DNA from: Maritimibacter sp. HL-12
GTDB lineage: Bacteria > Pseudomonadota > Alphaproteobacteria > Rhodobacterales > Rhodobacteraceae
NCBI RefSeq assembly: GCF_900177545.1
Contig: NZ_FXBQ01000001.1
Coordinates: 186,001-250,000 of the forward strand
Reading direction: 5' to 3'
Length of the DNA: 64,000 bases
The notes below the pieces were generated by a model that was given only the letters and a program-made list of their open reading frames with translations, did not search any database and had not been told where the DNA came from. Both the position numbers and the translations under genes were made by a program. Within the stretch, counting starts at the first letter, position 1, and each line of letters starts with the position of its first letter. Positions 24,940 through 35,510 of this stretch are shown in pieces.

Positions 24940-26414
24940 CACCCCTCCCAGCCGTCCCGCACCAGCCGGTCGAGGCTGCGCACGAACCAGCCGGTGGCGC
25001 CCTTGGGCGCAAGCGGGGTATCGTCGGAGCGCAGCGCCACCCCGGCAATGTCGAGATGTGCCCAGGGGGTTTCGCCCTTCACGAAGCGGCGCAGGAACTC
25101 CGCCGCCGTCACCGCGCCGCCAGGCCGGCCGCCGACGTTCTTCACGTCCGCCACCCGGCTCTTGAGCTGGTCGGCATAGCCCTTGCCCAGCGGCATCCGC
25201 CAGGCCCCCTCACCCTCGTGCTCGGCGGCCTTGAGGAAGGCCTTGCAGAAGGCGTCGTCGTTCGAGAAAACCCCGGCGTTTTCATGGCCCAAGCCGATCA
25301 CCACGGCGCCGGTGAGGGTGGCGAGATCGACCATCGCGGCGGGCTTGAAGCGCTCCTGCGCATACCACAGCACATCGGCCAGCACGAGCCGGCCCTCGGC
25401 GTCGGTGTTGATCACCTCGATCGTGTCGCCCTTCATCGAGCGCACCACGTCGCCGGGGCGCTGGGCACGGCCGTCGGGCATGTTCTCGACAAGGCCCACC
25501 AGCCCCACCACGTTGGCCGGCGCATTGCGCAGCGCGAGGGTTTTCATCACCCCCGCCACGGTGCCCGCGCCGCCCATGTCCATCGTCATGTCTTCCATCC
25601 CGGCGGCGGGCTTGATCGAGATCCCGCCGGTGTCGAACACCACGCCCTTGCCGACGAGCGCAAGCGGGGCTGCCCCCTTCACGCCGCCGTTCCACTGCAT
25701 CACCACCACCTTGGACGGGCTTTCCGACCCCTGCCCGACCCCCAGAAGCGCGCCCATGCCGAGCTTTTCCAGTTCCGGCTCATCCAGCACCTCGACCTGA
25801 AGCCCGAGCGCCTCCAGCGCCTGAAGCCGGGCGGCGAACTCGGTCGTGGTGAGCACGTTGGCGGGCTCGTTCACAAGGTCGCGGGCAAAGAACACCCCCT
25901 CGGCCACCGCCGTGAGACCGGCCTCCTGCGCCTTCATCACCTCGGCATTGGCCACCGCGAAGGTCAGGCTGCCGGTTTTCGCGGCATCATCGCCCGGGGT
26001 CTTGTGATCGGTGAAGTCGTAGGCCCGCAGCATCGCGCCAAGCGCGATCTCGGCGGTGTGGCGCAGCGAACCCGCGAGCACCAGAACATCCTTGCCGCGC
26101 GCCGCCTTGCCGATCGCGCCGCCCACCTTGCGGGCCTCGTTCAGCCCCATCTTGCGGTCGATCCTGACCACCTGCACCGCTTCGGCCGCCATCCCGGTGG
26201 GCCAGGCCACCTCCATCGCGTCGCCCACCTCGGCCTTGGCGAAGGCGTCGCTGGCGATCAGCCGGGCCAGCGCGCCCCGGGTGAGCCGGTTGATCCGGCG
26301 CGCGCCCTTGTCCATCCGCTCGCCCCCCTCCGACAGCACCACGACGCGGCCCTCGGCATCGCCCAGAAGCTCGATATCGAGCGGAATGAAGGTCGGGGCG
26401 AGAATTTCGGTCAT
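24939..26414 (-). CDS. pepA: Leucyl aminopeptidase (M17)
   Basis: A cytosolic dizinc or dimanganese aminopeptidase, 491 residues. The C-terminal catalytic domain has VGKGVVFDTGG (metal-binding Lys and Asp) and the family signature NTDAEGRL near residue 335. The N-terminal half is the variable domain. The ATG is well placed 256 bases from surA. The divergent partner in related genomes is, as I recall, lptF; here it is surA (see findings). Confidence 0.95.
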   Translation of the reverse strand: MTEILAPTFIPLDIELLGDAEGRVVVLSEGGERMDKGARRINRLTRGALARLIASDAFAKAEVGDAMEVAWPTGMAAEAVQVVRIDRKMGLNEARKVGGAIGKAARGKDVLVLAGSLRHTAEIALGAMLRAYDFTDHKTPGDDAAKTGSLTFAVANAEVMKAQEAGLTAVAEGVFFARDLVNEPANVLTTTEFAARLQALEALGLQVEVLDEPELEKLGMGALLGVGQGSESPSKVVVMQWNGGVKGAAPLALVGKGVVFDTGGISIKPAAGMEDMTMDMGGAGTVAGVMKTLALRNAPANVVGLVGLVENMPDGRAQRPGDVVRSMKGDTIEVINTDAEGRLVLADVLWYAQERFKPAAMVDLATLTGAVVIGLGHENAGVFSNDDAFCKAFLKAAEHEGEGAWRMPLGKGYADQLKSRVADVKNVGGRPGGAVTAAEFLRRFVKGETPWAHLDIAGVALRSDDTPLAPKGATGWFVRSLDRLVRDGWEG

Positions 26415-26670
26415 CCTGGTCTCCTGTCGGTCGGGTCGAGATAGAACCTAGCCCCCTGGCCCGGCGGTTTCCAGTGCCGATGCGCGCCCCGGTGCCAGCC
26501 AGATACGGTGGCCCCGCTGCCGCCCGCCCCCATATCTCGGCGCGGAAATTCCCGCCGGCCGCGCCACGGAGCGAGATTCCCCCTCGCGCCGATGCCGATC
26601 CTCGACTAATGTAGGCCCGAACCGGGCCCTCCCGGGGCTGAACCACAGGCAGACGAACGAAGAGCGCGGT

Positions 26671-27948
26671 ATGATGACGAGCACGACGGCAGAGCGGGGC
26701 GGCAGCATGTTTGGTATTGGGCGCGGGGCGGTCTCTCGGCTCTTGATCCTCACGCTGGCGGTTGCAACGAGCCTGACGCTGGCTCTTGCCCCGGCGAGCG
26801 CCCAGGGCCAGTTTCGCCCGGTCATCCGGGTCGACGGCATGGTGATCACCGCCTTCGAGCTTGCCGAGCGGCAAAAGTTCCTCACCCTGCTGCGCGCCCC
26901 CGGCGACGTGCGCGCGTTGGCGACAGACCAGCTCATCAACGAGAAGATCCAGTTGCGCGAAGCCGCCCTTGCCGGGATCGAGGCCGACGAGGACGAGATC
27001 CGGGCCGGGATGGAAGAATTCGCCCAGCGCGGCGAGCTCGATGTGGAGCAGTTCCTCCAGCTTCTCGATCAGGCCGGGATCGACGCCACCACCTTCCGCG
27101 AATTCGTCACCGCGGGGATCGTCTGGCGCGACTATGTGCGCACCGAACTTATGCCGCGTGTCTCGATCTCGCAGGCCGCCATCGCGGCGGCCATGGCCGA
27201 GGCCGAAGCCGAGCCGGGCATCCGGGTGCTGTTGTCGGAAATCGTGCTTCCGGCCCCCGACCCGGCCAGCCGCAAGGCATCGATGGCGCGCGCGCAACAG
27301 CTCACCGGCCTTGACGAAGACGCGTTCGCGAAGGCGGCGATGCGATTCTCCGCAGGCGGTTCGCGCAACAACGGCGGCAAGATGAAATGGGTCGACGTGA
27401 CCGCGCTCCCGGCCGCCGCCGCGGCGGCGGTGCGCGGGTTGCAGCCCGGCCAGACCAGCCGGATCATCGAAACCGGCGAAGACCTGCGGCTCTACTTCAT
27501 GCGCGACCGCGAGGAAGTCAGCGGCGGCACGCCCCGCACCATGCTCGACTACGCGGCCCTGATCCTGCCCGGCGGCCGGAGCGACGCCAATATCAACGAG
27601 GCCGCCCGGATCCGCGAGCGGGTTACCTCCTGCGACGATCTCTACCCGATCGCGCGCAGTTTGCCGCCGGAACAACTGGTGCGCGAGGAACTGCCTGAAG
27701 CCCAGGTGCCCGCCAATTACCGGGCCGAGCTCGACCTTCTCGATCCGGGCGAGCTTTCGTCCCGCCTCACCACCGCCAACGGCGCAATGGTGGTGCTGAT
27801 GCTGTGTTCGCGTGGCAACGAGGTGCCGCGTTCGCTCACCGAAGATATGGTCGCCGAGCAATTGCGCAACCAGCGGGTCGGCACGATGGCACAGGCCGTG
27901 CTCGACAAGCGGCGCGCCAACGCTTTCATCGAGACGCTCGGCAACTGA
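26671..27948 (+). CDS. surA: Periplasmic peptidyl-prolyl isomerase / chaperone SurA-like
   Basis: A chaperone for outer-membrane proteins, about 425 residues. A signal peptide (LLILTLAVATSLTLALAPASA) is followed by the SurA N-domain (VIRVDGMVITAFELAERQKF, LINEKIQLREAALAGI) and a parvulin-type domain (RFSAGGSRNNGGKMKWVD, LQPGQTSRIIETGEDLRLYF). A second parvulin copy is not evident. The start could be 26671 or the ATG at 26707; both leave the signal intact and neither has a strong ribosome site. The stop overlaps pdxA (TGATG). The order surA-pdxA-rsmA is standard for the group. Confidence 0.9.
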   Translation: MMTSTTAERGGSMFGIGRGAVSRLLILTLAVATSLTLALAPASAQGQFRPVIRVDGMVITAFELAERQKFLTLLRAPGDVRALATDQLINEKIQLREAALAGIEADEDEIRAGMEEFAQRGELDVEQFLQLLDQAGIDATTFREFVTAGIVWRDYVRTELMPRVSISQAAIAAAMAEAEAEPGIRVLLSEIVLPAPDPASRKASMARAQQLTGLDEDAFAKAAMRFSAGGSRNNGGKMKWVDVTALPAAAAAAVRGLQPGQTSRIIETGEDLRLYFMRDREEVSGGTPRTMLDYAALILPGGRSDANINEAARIRERVTSCDDLYPIARSLPPEQLVREELPEAQVPANYRAELDLLDPGELSSRLTTANGAMVVLMLCSRGNEVPRSLTEDMVAEQLRNQRVGTMAQAVLDKRRANAFIETLGN

Positions 27949-28910
27949 TGGCCGCGCTGCCGATCGCGCTGACCTCCGGCGAGCCCGCCGGGGTCGGCCC
28001 CGAGATTGCCGCGCAGGCCTGGGCGGCGTTGCGCGGCGAACTGGATTTCTTCCTGATCGGTGATCCCCGGCATTTGCCCGAGGCGACCCCCGTGGTCGAG
28101 ATTGCCACCCCCGGCGAGGCGGCCCGTGCAATGCCGCGCGGCTTGCCGGTGCTGGCGCGCGATTTCGGCGCGCCGCGCTTGCCGGGACAGGCGCAAGCCG
28201 CCCACGCCCCCCATGTCGTTGACGCGATCCGCGAGGCGGTGGCGCTGGTGCAGGCGGGCGCGGCGGGCGCGGTCTGCACCAACCCGATCCACAAGAAGGC
28301 GCTGAAGGATGGCGCGGGCTTTGCCTTTCCCGGCCACACCGAGTTTCTGGCCGATCTCGCGGGCGTGAAACGCGCGGTGATGATGCTCGCCTGTGACGCG
28401 TTGAGGGTGGTGCCGGTCACCATCCACATCCCGCTTTCGCAGGTGCCCGAGGCCCTCACCCCGGCCCTTCTGGAAGACACCATCCGCATCACCGAGGCCG
28501 CGCTGCGCGCCGCAGGGATCGCCCGCCCCCGCCTCGCGGTGGCCGGGCTGAACCCGCACGCGGGCGAAGGCGGCGCGATGGGGCACGAGGAGATCGAGAT
28601 GATCGCGCCGCTGATCGCGCGGCTGCGGGACGAAGGGCTGGAGATCACCGGCCCCCTGCCCGCCGACACGATGTTTCACCCCGAGGCCCGCGCCCGCTAC
28701 GACGTGGCGATCTGCCAGTATCACGACCAGGCCCTGATCCCGATCAAGACGCTCGATTTCGCCCATGGCGTGAACGTCACCCTCGGGCTCGGCTTCGTGC
28801 GCACCTCGCCCGACCACGGCACCGCCTTCGATATCGCAGGCCAGGGCCGCGCCGATCCCGCCTCGCTGATCGCGGCGCTCCGGATGGCGCGCGACATGGC
28901 CCCGGCATGA
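27948..28910 (+). CDS. pdxA: 4-hydroxythreonine-4-phosphate dehydrogenase
   Basis: It oxidises 4-phosphohydroxy-L-threonine in pyridoxal 5'-phosphate synthesis, with NAD+ and a divalent metal. The product is 320 residues, starting [20 protein letters not shown] after the Met-Ala-Ala. The three metal His residues are visible in [25 protein letters not shown] and [12 protein letters not shown]. The ATG shares a base with the surA stop, and the rsmA ATG overlaps its own stop by four bases. Confidence 0.95.
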   Translation: MAALPIALTSGEPAGVGPEIAAQAWAALRGELDFFLIGDPRHLPEATPVVEIATPGEAARAMPRGLPVLARDFGAPRLPGQAQAAHAPHVVDAIREAVALVQAGAAGAVCTNPIHKKALKDGAGFAFPGHTEFLADLAGVKRAVMMLACDALRVVPVTIHIPLSQVPEALTPALLEDTIRITEAALRAAGIARPRLAVAGLNPHAGEGGAMGHEEIEMIAPLIARLRDEGLEITGPLPADTMFHPEARARYDVAICQYHDQALIPIKTLDFAHGVNVTLGLGFVRTSPDHGTAFDIAGQGRADPASLIAALRMARDMAPA

Positions 28911-29752
28911 GCACGATCGACGGGCTGCCGCCCTTGCGCGAGGTGATCGCCACGCACGGGCTGTCCGCGAAAAAAGCGCTCGGCCAGAACTTCCTGCTCG
29001 ATCTCAACCTCACCGCCAAGATCGCGCGCCAGGCCGGTGACCTCACCGCCTGCGACGTGCTCGAGGTTGGCCCCGGCCCCGGCGGGCTCACCCGCGGGCT
29101 GCTCGCCGAGGGCGCGCGCCACGTGCTCGCGGTCGAGAAAGACGCCCGCGCCATGGCGCCGCTCGCCGAGATCGCCGCCCGCTATCCCGGGCGGCTCGAG
29201 GTGCTCAACGCCGACGCGCTGGCGATCGACCCGCTGGCCCATCTCACCCCGCCGATCAAGGTGGTGGCCAACCTGCCCTACAACATCGGCACCGAGCTTC
29301 TGGTGCGCTGGCTCACTCCGGTGCAATGGCCGCCGTTCTGGCAAAGCCTTACGCTGATGTTCCAGCGCGAGGTGGCCGAGCGGATCGTGGCGCAGCCCGG
29401 CTCCAAGGCCTACGGCCGGCTCGCGATCCTCGCCCAGTGGCGCTGCGACGCGCGCATCGTGATGGGCCTGCCGCCCGAGGCCTTCACCCCGCCGCCCAAG
29501 GTGCGCTCGGCGGTGGTGCATCTCACCGCGCTTCCCGAGCCGCGCTTCGCGGCCAGCGCCGCCACGCTCCAGCGCCTCACCGCCACCGCCTTCCAGCAGC
29601 GCCGCAAGATGCTGCGCGCCTCGCTGAAGGGGCTGCATCCCGAGATCGGCCCCCTGCTCGAAAGCGTCGGGATCAAGCCCACGTCGCGCGCCGAGGAGAT
29701 CGACGTTGAGCACTTCTGCGCCCTCGCCCGGGCGCTGGACGCGGAAGGCTGA
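28907..29752 (+). CDS. rsmA: 16S rRNA dimethyladenosine transferase
   Basis: Also called KsgA, it dimethylates two adjacent adenosines near the 3' end of 16S rRNA, a late step of small-subunit assembly. The product is 281 residues. Motifs are [11 protein letters not shown] (22-32), the S-adenosylmethionine loop [11 protein letters not shown] (52-62), and NLPYNI (122-127). The ATG overlaps the pdxA stop (ATGA). It ends the surA-pdxA-rsmA run and converges on anmK. Confidence 0.95.
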   Translation: MSTIDGLPPLREVIATHGLSAKKALGQNFLLDLNLTAKIARQAGDLTACDVLEVGPGPGGLTRGLLAEGARHVLAVEKDARAMAPLAEIAARYPGRLEVLNADALAIDPLAHLTPPIKVVANLPYNIGTELLVRWLTPVQWPPFWQSLTLMFQREVAERIVAQPGSKAYGRLAILAQWRCDARIVMGLPPEAFTPPPKVRSAVVHLTALPEPRFAASAATLQRLTATAFQQRRKMLRASLKGLHPEIGPLLESVGIKPTSRAEEIDVEHFCALARALDAEG

Positions 29753-29773
29753 CCGAACCGCGCGGGCAAGCCG

Positions 29774-30871
29774 TCACCCCGGCGTCGAGATCACCCCGCC
29801 GCCCACCGCCGCCGCAACCCCGGTGGTGCCCGGGCAAGAGGTTGGCAACCCGCGCGCCACCCGCACCGCGAGAAAGGCGAAGGCCTGCGCCTCCAGCATG
29901 TCGCCATCGAGCCCGATCGCCTCGACCGGCTGCACCGGACAGGCAAGCGCATCCTTGAGCCCCGCCATCAGGCATGCGTTGTGACGCCCGCCGCCGGTGA
30001 CCAGCACCCGCTCCGGCGGTGTTGGGCAATGCGCCAGCCCTTCGGCCACCGCGGCCACGGCGCAGGCGGCGAGCGTGGCGGCGGCGTCGGCATCGGCAAG
30101 CCGGTCGACGGCCGCAACCAGCGCCCCGAAAGCGTCGCGGTCGAGCGACTTCGGCGGCACCCGGTGAAACCACGCATGATCGAGAAACCCCGCGACGAGC
30201 CCCGCGTCGGCCTGCCCCGAAGCCGCCAGCGCCCCGCCCTCGTCGCGCGCCCAGCCGCGGCGCGCCGTCACCAGATCGTCGATCGGCGCATTGGCCGGGC
30301 CGGTGTCGAAGGCGAGCAGCGCGCCCTCGGCCTCCGGCGCGGACTTCGACGGGTCCACCCAGGTAAGATTGCCGACGCCGCCGAGGTTGAGAAAGGCGAG
30401 CGGCGCATTTGCCCCGATCCAGCGCGCGCAGGCGAAGTGGAAAAACGGTGCCAGCGGCGCGCCCTCGCCGCCCATCCCGACATCGGCCGAGCGGAAATCC
30501 CAGGCCACCGGCAGCCCCAGCACCTCGGCCAGCACCCGCCCGTCGCCGGCCTGGTGCGTGCCGCGCCCGCGCGGCTCATGCGCCAGCGTCTGGCCATGGA
30601 AACCGACCAGATCGACCCCCTCGAAGCCCGAAAGCACCACCGCGTGCGCCGTCTCCACAACCTCCGCCGCCTCGGCCACCCCCGGCTCCCCCGGCCAGCG
30701 CCCGAGGGCCGCGCGGATCACCGCGCGGTCGGCCTCGGAATAGGCCCGGTAGGCCGTTTCACCAAAACGAAAAACCGTCTCGCCATCGGTCTCCACCACG
30801 GCGGCGTCGACCCCGTCGAGCGAGGTGCCCGACATCGCGCCGAGCGCGCGCACCGGACCCTTGAGCTTCAT
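29774..30871 (-). CDS. anmK: Anhydro-N-acetylmuramic acid kinase
   Basis: It phosphorylates and opens 1,6-anhydro-N-acetylmuramic acid in cell-wall recycling. The product is 365 residues, starting [20 protein letters not shown] with the ATP-site loop GTSLDG at 15-20. [15 protein letters not shown], then [13 protein letters not shown] and [14 protein letters not shown] are characteristic. The ATG at 30871 is 65 bases from the tyrS start on the opposite strand; this close divergent pair is common in alphaproteobacteria. Confidence 0.95.
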   Translation of the reverse strand: MKLKGPVRALGAMSGTSLDGVDAAVVETDGETVFRFGETAYRAYSEADRAVIRAALGRWPGEPGVAEAAEVVETAHAVVLSGFEGVDLVGFHGQTLAHEPRGRGTHQAGDGRVLAEVLGLPVAWDFRSADVGMGGEGAPLAPFFHFACARWIGANAPLAFLNLGGVGNLTWVDPSKSAPEAEGALLAFDTGPANAPIDDLVTARRGWARDEGGALAASGQADAGLVAGFLDHAWFHRVPPKSLDRDAFGALVAAVDRLADADAAATLAACAVAAVAEGLAHCPTPPERVLVTGGGRHNACLMAGLKDALACPVQPVEAIGLDGDMLEAQAFAFLAVRVARGLPTSCPGTTGVAAAVGGGVISTPG

Positions 30872-30935
30872 GGCTTTTCCTCCGCCCCCACCCCCGATAT
30901 AGAGGGCCTTGACCAGAAGAATGGACGCAAAAGCC

Positions 30936-32186
30936 ATGACCTACCACCCGAAATCCGATTTCATGCGCGTGATGATGGAACGCGGCTTTCTCGCCGACTG
31001 CACCGATTACCAGGGGCTCGACGAGGCGCTGAGCGAAGGGGTGGTTCCGGCCTATATCGGCTTCGACGCGACGGCGAAATCGCTCCATGTCGGCAGCCTG
31101 ATCCAGATCATGATGCTGCGCTGGCTGCAAAAGACCGGCCACCAGCCGATCGTGCTGATGGGCGGCGGCACCACCAAGGTGGGCGACCCGTCGTTCCGCG
31201 CCGACGAGCGCCCGCTGCTCACCCCCGAGCAGATCGACGCAAACATCGCCGAAATCCGGCAGGTATTCTCGGCCTACGTGCAGTTTGGCGACGGCCCCAG
31301 CGACGCGCTGATGCTCAACAACGCCGAATGGCTCGACGGGCTCAACTACCTCGACTTCCTGCGCGACATCGGCCGGCATTTCTCGGTCAACCGGATGCTC
31401 GCCTTCGAGAGCGTGAAATCGCGGCTCGACCGCGAGCAATCGCTCTCGTTCCTCGAATTCAACTACATGATCCTGCAGGCCTACGACTTCATGGAGCTGA
31501 ACCGCCGCTACGGCTGCCGGCTCCAGATGGGCGGCTCAGACCAATGGGGCAATATCGTCAACGGGATCGACCTCACCCGCCGCATCCTCGACGAGGAGGT
31601 GTTCGGCCTGACCTCGCCGCTGCTGACCACCTCCGACGGCCGGAAAATGGGCAAATCGGCCTCCGGCGCGGTCTGGCTCAACGCCGAGATGCTCTCCCCC
31701 TACGAGTTCTGGCAATTCTGGCGCAACACCACCGACGCCGACGTCGGCCGCTTCCTCAAGCTCTACACCGAGTTGCCGCTGGAAGACTGCGAGCGGCTGG
31801 GCGCGGCCGAGGGCGCGGCGATCAACGACGCCAAGGTGGTCCTGGCGAACGAGGTCACCGCCCTCCTGCATGGCCGTGAGGCGGCTCAAGCGGCAGAAGC
31901 CACCGCGCGCGAGGTGTTCGAGAAGGGCGGCGTGGGCGAGGATCTGCCCACCCTCACGCTCACCGCCGCCGAGATCGGCGACGGCATCGCCAACACCACG
32001 CTCTTCGTGCGCTCCGGGCTCGCCCCTTCGGGCAAGGAGGCCAAGCGCCTGTTCGCCGAGGGCGGCGCGCGCATCAACGATGAGGTGGTGGCCGAACCCC
32101 GGCTGATGACGGCGGCGGACTTCGCCGCACCGCTGAAGCTCTCGGCCGGCCGCAAGCGCCACGCCCTCGTCGTCGTGCAAGGCTGA
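30936..32186 (+). CDS. tyrS: Tyrosyl-tRNA synthetase
   Basis: A class I aminoacyl-tRNA synthetase that charges tRNA-Tyr, 416 residues. The HIGH motif appears as HVGS (51-54) and the KMSKS motif as KMGKS (about 237-241), both usual for TyrS. The C-terminal S4 domain is seen in [37 protein letters not shown] is the common N-terminus in this group, so I chose the ATG at 30936. The ATG at 30921 and a TTG at 30909 are in frame and possible. Confidence 0.94.
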   Translation: MTYHPKSDFMRVMMERGFLADCTDYQGLDEALSEGVVPAYIGFDATAKSLHVGSLIQIMMLRWLQKTGHQPIVLMGGGTTKVGDPSFRADERPLLTPEQIDANIAEIRQVFSAYVQFGDGPSDALMLNNAEWLDGLNYLDFLRDIGRHFSVNRMLAFESVKSRLDREQSLSFLEFNYMILQAYDFMELNRRYGCRLQMGGSDQWGNIVNGIDLTRRILDEEVFGLTSPLLTTSDGRKMGKSASGAVWLNAEMLSPYEFWQFWRNTTDADVGRFLKLYTELPLEDCERLGAAEGAAINDAKVVLANEVTALLHGREAAQAAEATAREVFEKGGVGEDLPTLTLTAAEIGDGIANTTLFVRSGLAPSGKEAKRLFAEGGARINDEVVAEPRLMTAADFAAPLKLSAGRKRHALVVVQG

Positions 32187-32194
32187 GACGCCGG

Positions 32195-32247
32195 ACCGGG
32201 GCTCTGCCCCGGACCCCGAGGTATTGTTGGACCCAAGAATCCGGGGG
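32195..32247 (+). repeat. Dispersed intergenic hairpin repeat, copy B
   Basis: A GC hairpin (CCGGGGC, loop TCT, GCCCCGG), then ACCCCGAGGTATT and GTTGGACCCAAGAA. It is between the convergent ends of tyrS and ccmG and may help end transcription from either side, although no T-tract follows. It belongs to the same family as the copies at 3912, 42608 and 52144. Confidence 0.65.
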
Positions 32248-32273
32248 CCGGTCTAAGTGCGCCGCGTGGGCGC

Positions 32274-32816
32274 TCAGTCTGCCCCCGCGCGGGCGGTTTC
32301 GATCGCCGGTCGGATGATGTTTTCGAGGATCGAGGCGCTGATCGGGCCGGCAAAGCGTTTTACCACGATGCCGTCACCGTCGATCACATAGGTTTCGGGC
32401 ACGCCGTAGAGGCCCCAGTCGAGCCCGGTGCGCCCGGAAGGATCGGCGGCGATGCGGGCATAGGGATCGCCCAGATCGTCAAGAAACTTCTGCGCCTTCG
32501 CCGGTTCGTCCTTGTAGTTGATACCGTAGATATCGATGCCTTCCCCGGCCAGCGCCACGAGGTGCGGGTGCTCGGCCCGGCAGGGCGCGCACCAACTGGC
32601 CCAGAAGTTCACCAGCTTGACCTCGCCATCCGCGAGATCCTCGACCGCGAAGGGCGCGGACTCGCCGAAGGCCGTGAGCGTGAGCGTCGGCACCGGCCCG
32701 CCTTCGCGGGTGGAGCGCAGCGCGTTCGGATCCTCGCGCTGCATGCCCCAGAGGAACAGCGCCGCCAGCCCGACGAAGACGAGCGGTGGCAGGACCACCA
32801 TCGGCTTGAGTTTCAT
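32274..32816 (-). CDS. ccmG: Thiol:disulfide interchange protein CcmG/DsbE
   Basis: A membrane-anchored periplasmic thioredoxin that keeps the apocytochrome c heme-binding cysteines reduced. The product is 180 residues. An N-terminal helix (MVVLPPLVFVGLAALFLWG) is followed by a thioredoxin fold with active site Cys76-Ala-Pro-Cys79 in FWASWCAPCRAEHP. GVPETYVIDGDG carries the cis-Pro region. The ATG is just after the ccmD stop. It is the last gene of the leftward ccmA-ccmB-ccmC-ccmD-ccmG series. Confidence 0.95.
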   Translation of the reverse strand: MKLKPMVVLPPLVFVGLAALFLWGMQREDPNALRSTREGGPVPTLTLTAFGESAPFAVEDLADGEVKLVNFWASWCAPCRAEHPHLVALAGEGIDIYGINYKDEPAKAQKFLDDLGDPYARIAADPSGRTGLDWGLYGVPETYVIDGDGIVVKRFAGPISASILENIIRPAIETARAGAD

Positions 32817-32817
32817 G

Positions 32818-32976
32818 TCAGCTTTCCTTGCCCTTGCGCCGGGCCTCGATCGCGTCGTGGTCGGCCTTCGCCTTGCGCGATTGCACCCATGTCATCACGA
32901 TCAGCAGCGCGATCAACCCGAGCGTCGCCGCCCAGGACCACAGCACGGCATCCGCGTATTTTCCAAGCTCAGGCAT
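32818..32976 (-). CDS. ccmD: Heme exporter protein D
   Basis: A 52-residue single-span protein that helps release holo-CcmE from the CcmABC complex. The sequence begins MPELGKYADAVLWSWAATLG, then a membrane helix LIALLIVMTWVQS, and a charged tail (KAKADHDAIEARRKGK). This layout is diagnostic of CcmD. Its start overlaps the ccmC stop region by eight bases, and its stop lies one base before the ccmG start. It is easily missed because of its length. Confidence 0.93.
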   Translation of the reverse strand: MPELGKYADAVLWSWAATLGLIALLIVMTWVQSRKAKADHDAIEARRKGKES

Positions 32977-33745
32977 CGGCCATCCTTTCACGAAGTTCGA
33001 GCGCGTGGGTGCGGCGTTTGCGAATCTCGGTCCGGGTGCGGATGAACACCAGCGTCACGAACAGAAGCCCGAACCCCGCCATCGCGAACAAGAGCGGCAA
33101 CCAGTAGACGTTGGCGATGTTTTCCTCCTGGTCGAGCGAAAGCGTCGCGCCCTGGTGCAGCCCCTGGTTCCAGAAGTTCACCGCGTAGCGGCTGAGGAAG
33201 GCAAAGACCGAGCCGACCACGGCCAGAACCGAGGTGAGATCGGCCGCCGTGTCGGGGTCTTCGATCGCGCCCCAGAGCGCCATGTAGCCGAGGTAGAATA
33301 GAAACAGGATCAGGAACGAGGTCAGCCGCGGATCCCAGGCCCAGTAGGTGCCCCACATCGGCTCGCCCCAGATCGCCCCGGTGATCAGCGCGATCACCGT
33401 CATCACCGTGCCCACCGGCGCTGCCGCCTTGGCGGCCAGCGCCGAGACATGGTGACGGCGGATCAGCCAGATCAGCGAGGCCACCAGCATCATGAACCAG
33501 GCCGAGATCGCCATGAAGGCCGAAGGCACGTGAACGTAGATGATCTTGACCGAGGAGCCGAAATTGGCCGCCTCCGGGGTGAAGAAGAAGCCCCAGATCA
33601 GCCCGATCGCCATGGTCAACACGGTGGCCGCCACCAGCCACGGCAGCGCGAGGCCGGAAAACCACATGAACTTGACCGGGTTGGCCCATTCCCACAGGAA
33701 GTTGTAGCGATCCCGGGCCTGTTTCGTGCGGTGCATCTCTGGCAT
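32969..33745 (-). CDS. ccmC: Heme exporter / heme-handling protein CcmC
   Basis: An inner-membrane protein with six helices that loads heme onto CcmE. The product is 258 residues. The periplasmic tryptophan-rich loop is seen as GTYWAWDPRLTSFLIL. Candidate heme-ligand histidines lie in YVHVPSAFMAI and GLHQGATLSL. The start is the ATG at 33745; another ATG three codons later is possible. It follows ccmB after a 71-base gap. Confidence 0.95.
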   Translation of the reverse strand: MPEMHRTKQARDRYNFLWEWANPVKFMWFSGLALPWLVAATVLTMAIGLIWGFFFTPEAANFGSSVKIIYVHVPSAFMAISAWFMMLVASLIWLIRRHHVSALAAKAAAPVGTVMTVIALITGAIWGEPMWGTYWAWDPRLTSFLILFLFYLGYMALWGAIEDPDTAADLTSVLAVVGSVFAFLSRYAVNFWNQGLHQGATLSLDQEENIANVYWLPLLFAMAGFGLLFVTLVFIRTRTEIRKRRTHALELRERMADA

Positions 33746-33816
33746 GGCATGTTCCTATGTGCGAAGCGGCGTGGGGGCAAGATAGCGGGGTTCACGTTCG
33801 CGCGGGTTGATCCTTG

Positions 33817-34473
33817 TCAACGCAGGTTGATCCGAATGGCCGCCGAGGCGGCGAAGGGCAGAAGCGCCACCGCGGCGGCGGTGATCCCGGCGAGCATCAG
33901 CAGCGGGGTTGTGTTGTCGAACCCGCCGATGCCCCGGGTCGCCGCCTCGGCACCGAAAATCAGCGTCGGAATATATAGCGGCAGCACCAGCAGGCTCAAG
34001 AGCAAGCCGCCGCGCTTCAGCCCCACCGTGAGCGCCGCACCGAAGGCACCGATCATGCTCAGCGCCGGAGTGCCGATCAGCAGGGTGACGAAAATCCACC
34101 AGTAGCCACGCTCATCGAGGCTCATCAGCGCGCCGAACACCGGCGCGGCGGCGACCAGCGGCAGCCCGGTGGTGATCCAGTGCGCCAGCGCCTTCACCGC
34201 CACCGTGCCCTCCATCGGGATCGGCGCGGTGGCGAGCAGATCGAGGCTGCCATCCTCGAAATCGAGCTGGAAGATGCGGTCGAGCGAGAGCAGGCAGGCG
34301 AGCAGCGCCCCGACCCAGAGGATGCCGGGCGCGATCCGGGCAAGCACCTCTGCCTCGGGGCCGACCGCGAAGGGCACCAGCACCGAGACGATCAGGAAAA
34401 ACGCGAGGCCGAGGCCGAAGCCCCCGCCGGCGCGGATCGCGAGCCTGAGGTCACGGGCGAGCAGCGCGATCAT
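33817..34473 (-). CDS. ccmB: Heme exporter permease CcmB
   Basis: The six-helix membrane subunit of the CcmABCD complex. The product is 218 residues, starting [18 protein letters not shown]. Segments [17 protein letters not shown]-like (visible as [12 protein letters not shown]) and [19 protein letters not shown] are family-typical. The ATG overlaps the ccmA stop by four bases, so the two are translationally coupled. Confidence 0.95.
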   Translation of the reverse strand: MIALLARDLRLAIRAGGGFGLGLAFFLIVSVLVPFAVGPEAEVLARIAPGILWVGALLACLLSLDRIFQLDFEDGSLDLLATAPIPMEGTVAVKALAHWITTGLPLVAAAPVFGALMSLDERGYWWIFVTLLIGTPALSMIGAFGAALTVGLKRGGLLLSLLVLPLYIPTLIFGAEAATRGIGGFDNTTPLLMLAGITAAAVALLPFAASAAIRINLR

Positions 34474-35105
34474 GCGAAGGCCTCGTCGAAGGCGCTGGGG
34501 GTGCGCGAGGGGGCCTGCGGGTCGGCCTTGAAGGGGCCAACGTCGAAGATGTCGGCGTCGAGGCCGAGGTCGATATGGGTGGCGATCAGCGCCGCGCCAC
34601 CGCCCGCGACATGGGCACGCACCGCCGTGGCGAAGAGCGCCACCGAGGCCTGGTCGAGCGAGACGGTCGGTTCGTCGAGCAGCCAGATCGGCCGCCCGGT
34701 GACCAGCAACCGCGCGAGCCCGAGGCGGCGTTTCTGCCCCGCCGAGAGGCTGTGCGCGGCGCGGTTGCGCAAGGCCTGAAGGTTGAAATCGGCAAGCGCG
34801 GGCTCGATCTCGTGGGTGCCGTGAATGCGCGCCCAGAAGGCGAGGTTTTCGGCCACGGTGAGCGTGCCCTTGAGGCCGTCGGCATGGGCACCATAGGCGA
34901 TCGCCTCGGGCGGCAGGCTGATCTCGCCCGCCATCGGCGGCTGCAACCCCGCCAGCGTGCGCAGAAGCGTGGTCTTGCCCGACCCGTTCGGCCCGCGCAG
35001 CACCAGCACCTGCCCTGCCTTCAGCCGGAAGCCCAGGCCTTCCAGCACGGCCACGCCACCCCGCGCCACGGCCAGATCGGTCACGGTCAATTCCACGGCG
35101 CTCAT
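34470..35105 (-). CDS. ccmA: Heme exporter ATPase CcmA
   Basis: The ATPase that drives release of heme-loaded CcmE. The product is 211 residues. Walker A is GPNGSGKTT, the signature [14 protein letters not shown], and Walker [13 protein letters not shown], with the switch His in [10 protein letters not shown]. CcmA characteristically has SAGQ rather than SGGQ in the signature, as here. Its ATG overlaps the Mth938-like gene stop by four bases. Confidence 0.95.
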   Translation of the reverse strand: MSAVELTVTDLAVARGGVAVLEGLGFRLKAGQVLVLRGPNGSGKTTLLRTLAGLQPPMAGEISLPPEAIAYGAHADGLKGTLTVAENLAFWARIHGTHEIEPALADFNLQALRNRAAHSLSAGQKRRLGLARLLVTGRPIWLLDEPTVSLDQASVALFATAVRAHVAGGGAALIATHIDLGLDADIFDVGPFKADPQAPSRTPSAFDEAFA

Positions 35106-35455
35106 ACCGCGAGCGCGGCCAGCGCCACGCGCCGGCCCTCGGAGAGCAGCACGTTGTAAGCGCGGCAGGCCGAAGGGGTCGCCATCGGCTCGACGCCCAT
35201 CCCGGCGGCTTCCACCGTCGCCACCAGCCCGGCGGGCACAGCCGTCATCACCGTGCCGCTGCCGAACAGGATCACGTCAATCTCGCCGGCAAGCGCGGTG
35301 AGCGCCGCGATGTCATCCACCCCGCCCCAGGATCGTGCGGCCTGGGCGGTGACAAGGACCGGCCCCTCGATCACCGCGCCGCCGACACGGAAAAACCCCG
35401 GTCCATAGCCGTCGATCGGGCGGGCGGTGTCGAATGTGATCTCGGTCAGTTGCAT
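35102..35455 (-). CDS. Mth938-like domain protein (DUF498)
   Basis: 117 residues with the Mth938/DUF498 fold pattern: [20 protein letters not shown], then [15 protein letters not shown] and [20 protein letters not shown]. The family is of unknown biochemical function; a mammalian relative is AAMDC. In this bacterial group it sits between secF and ccmA, as it does here apart from two intervening genes. It overlaps the ccmA start by four bases and probably opens the ccm transcript. Confidence 0.88.
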   Translation of the reverse strand: MQLTEITFDTARPIDGYGPGFFRVGGAVIEGPVLVTAQAARSWGGVDDIAALTALAGEIDVILFGSGTVMTAVPAGLVATVEAAGMGVEPMATPSACRAYNVLLSEGRRVALAALAV

Positions 35456-35510
35456 GGCGCTGTTGGTAACTGGATTTGCAGGGGAAGAAAAGCGTCAGTC
35501 GGTCGCGCCC

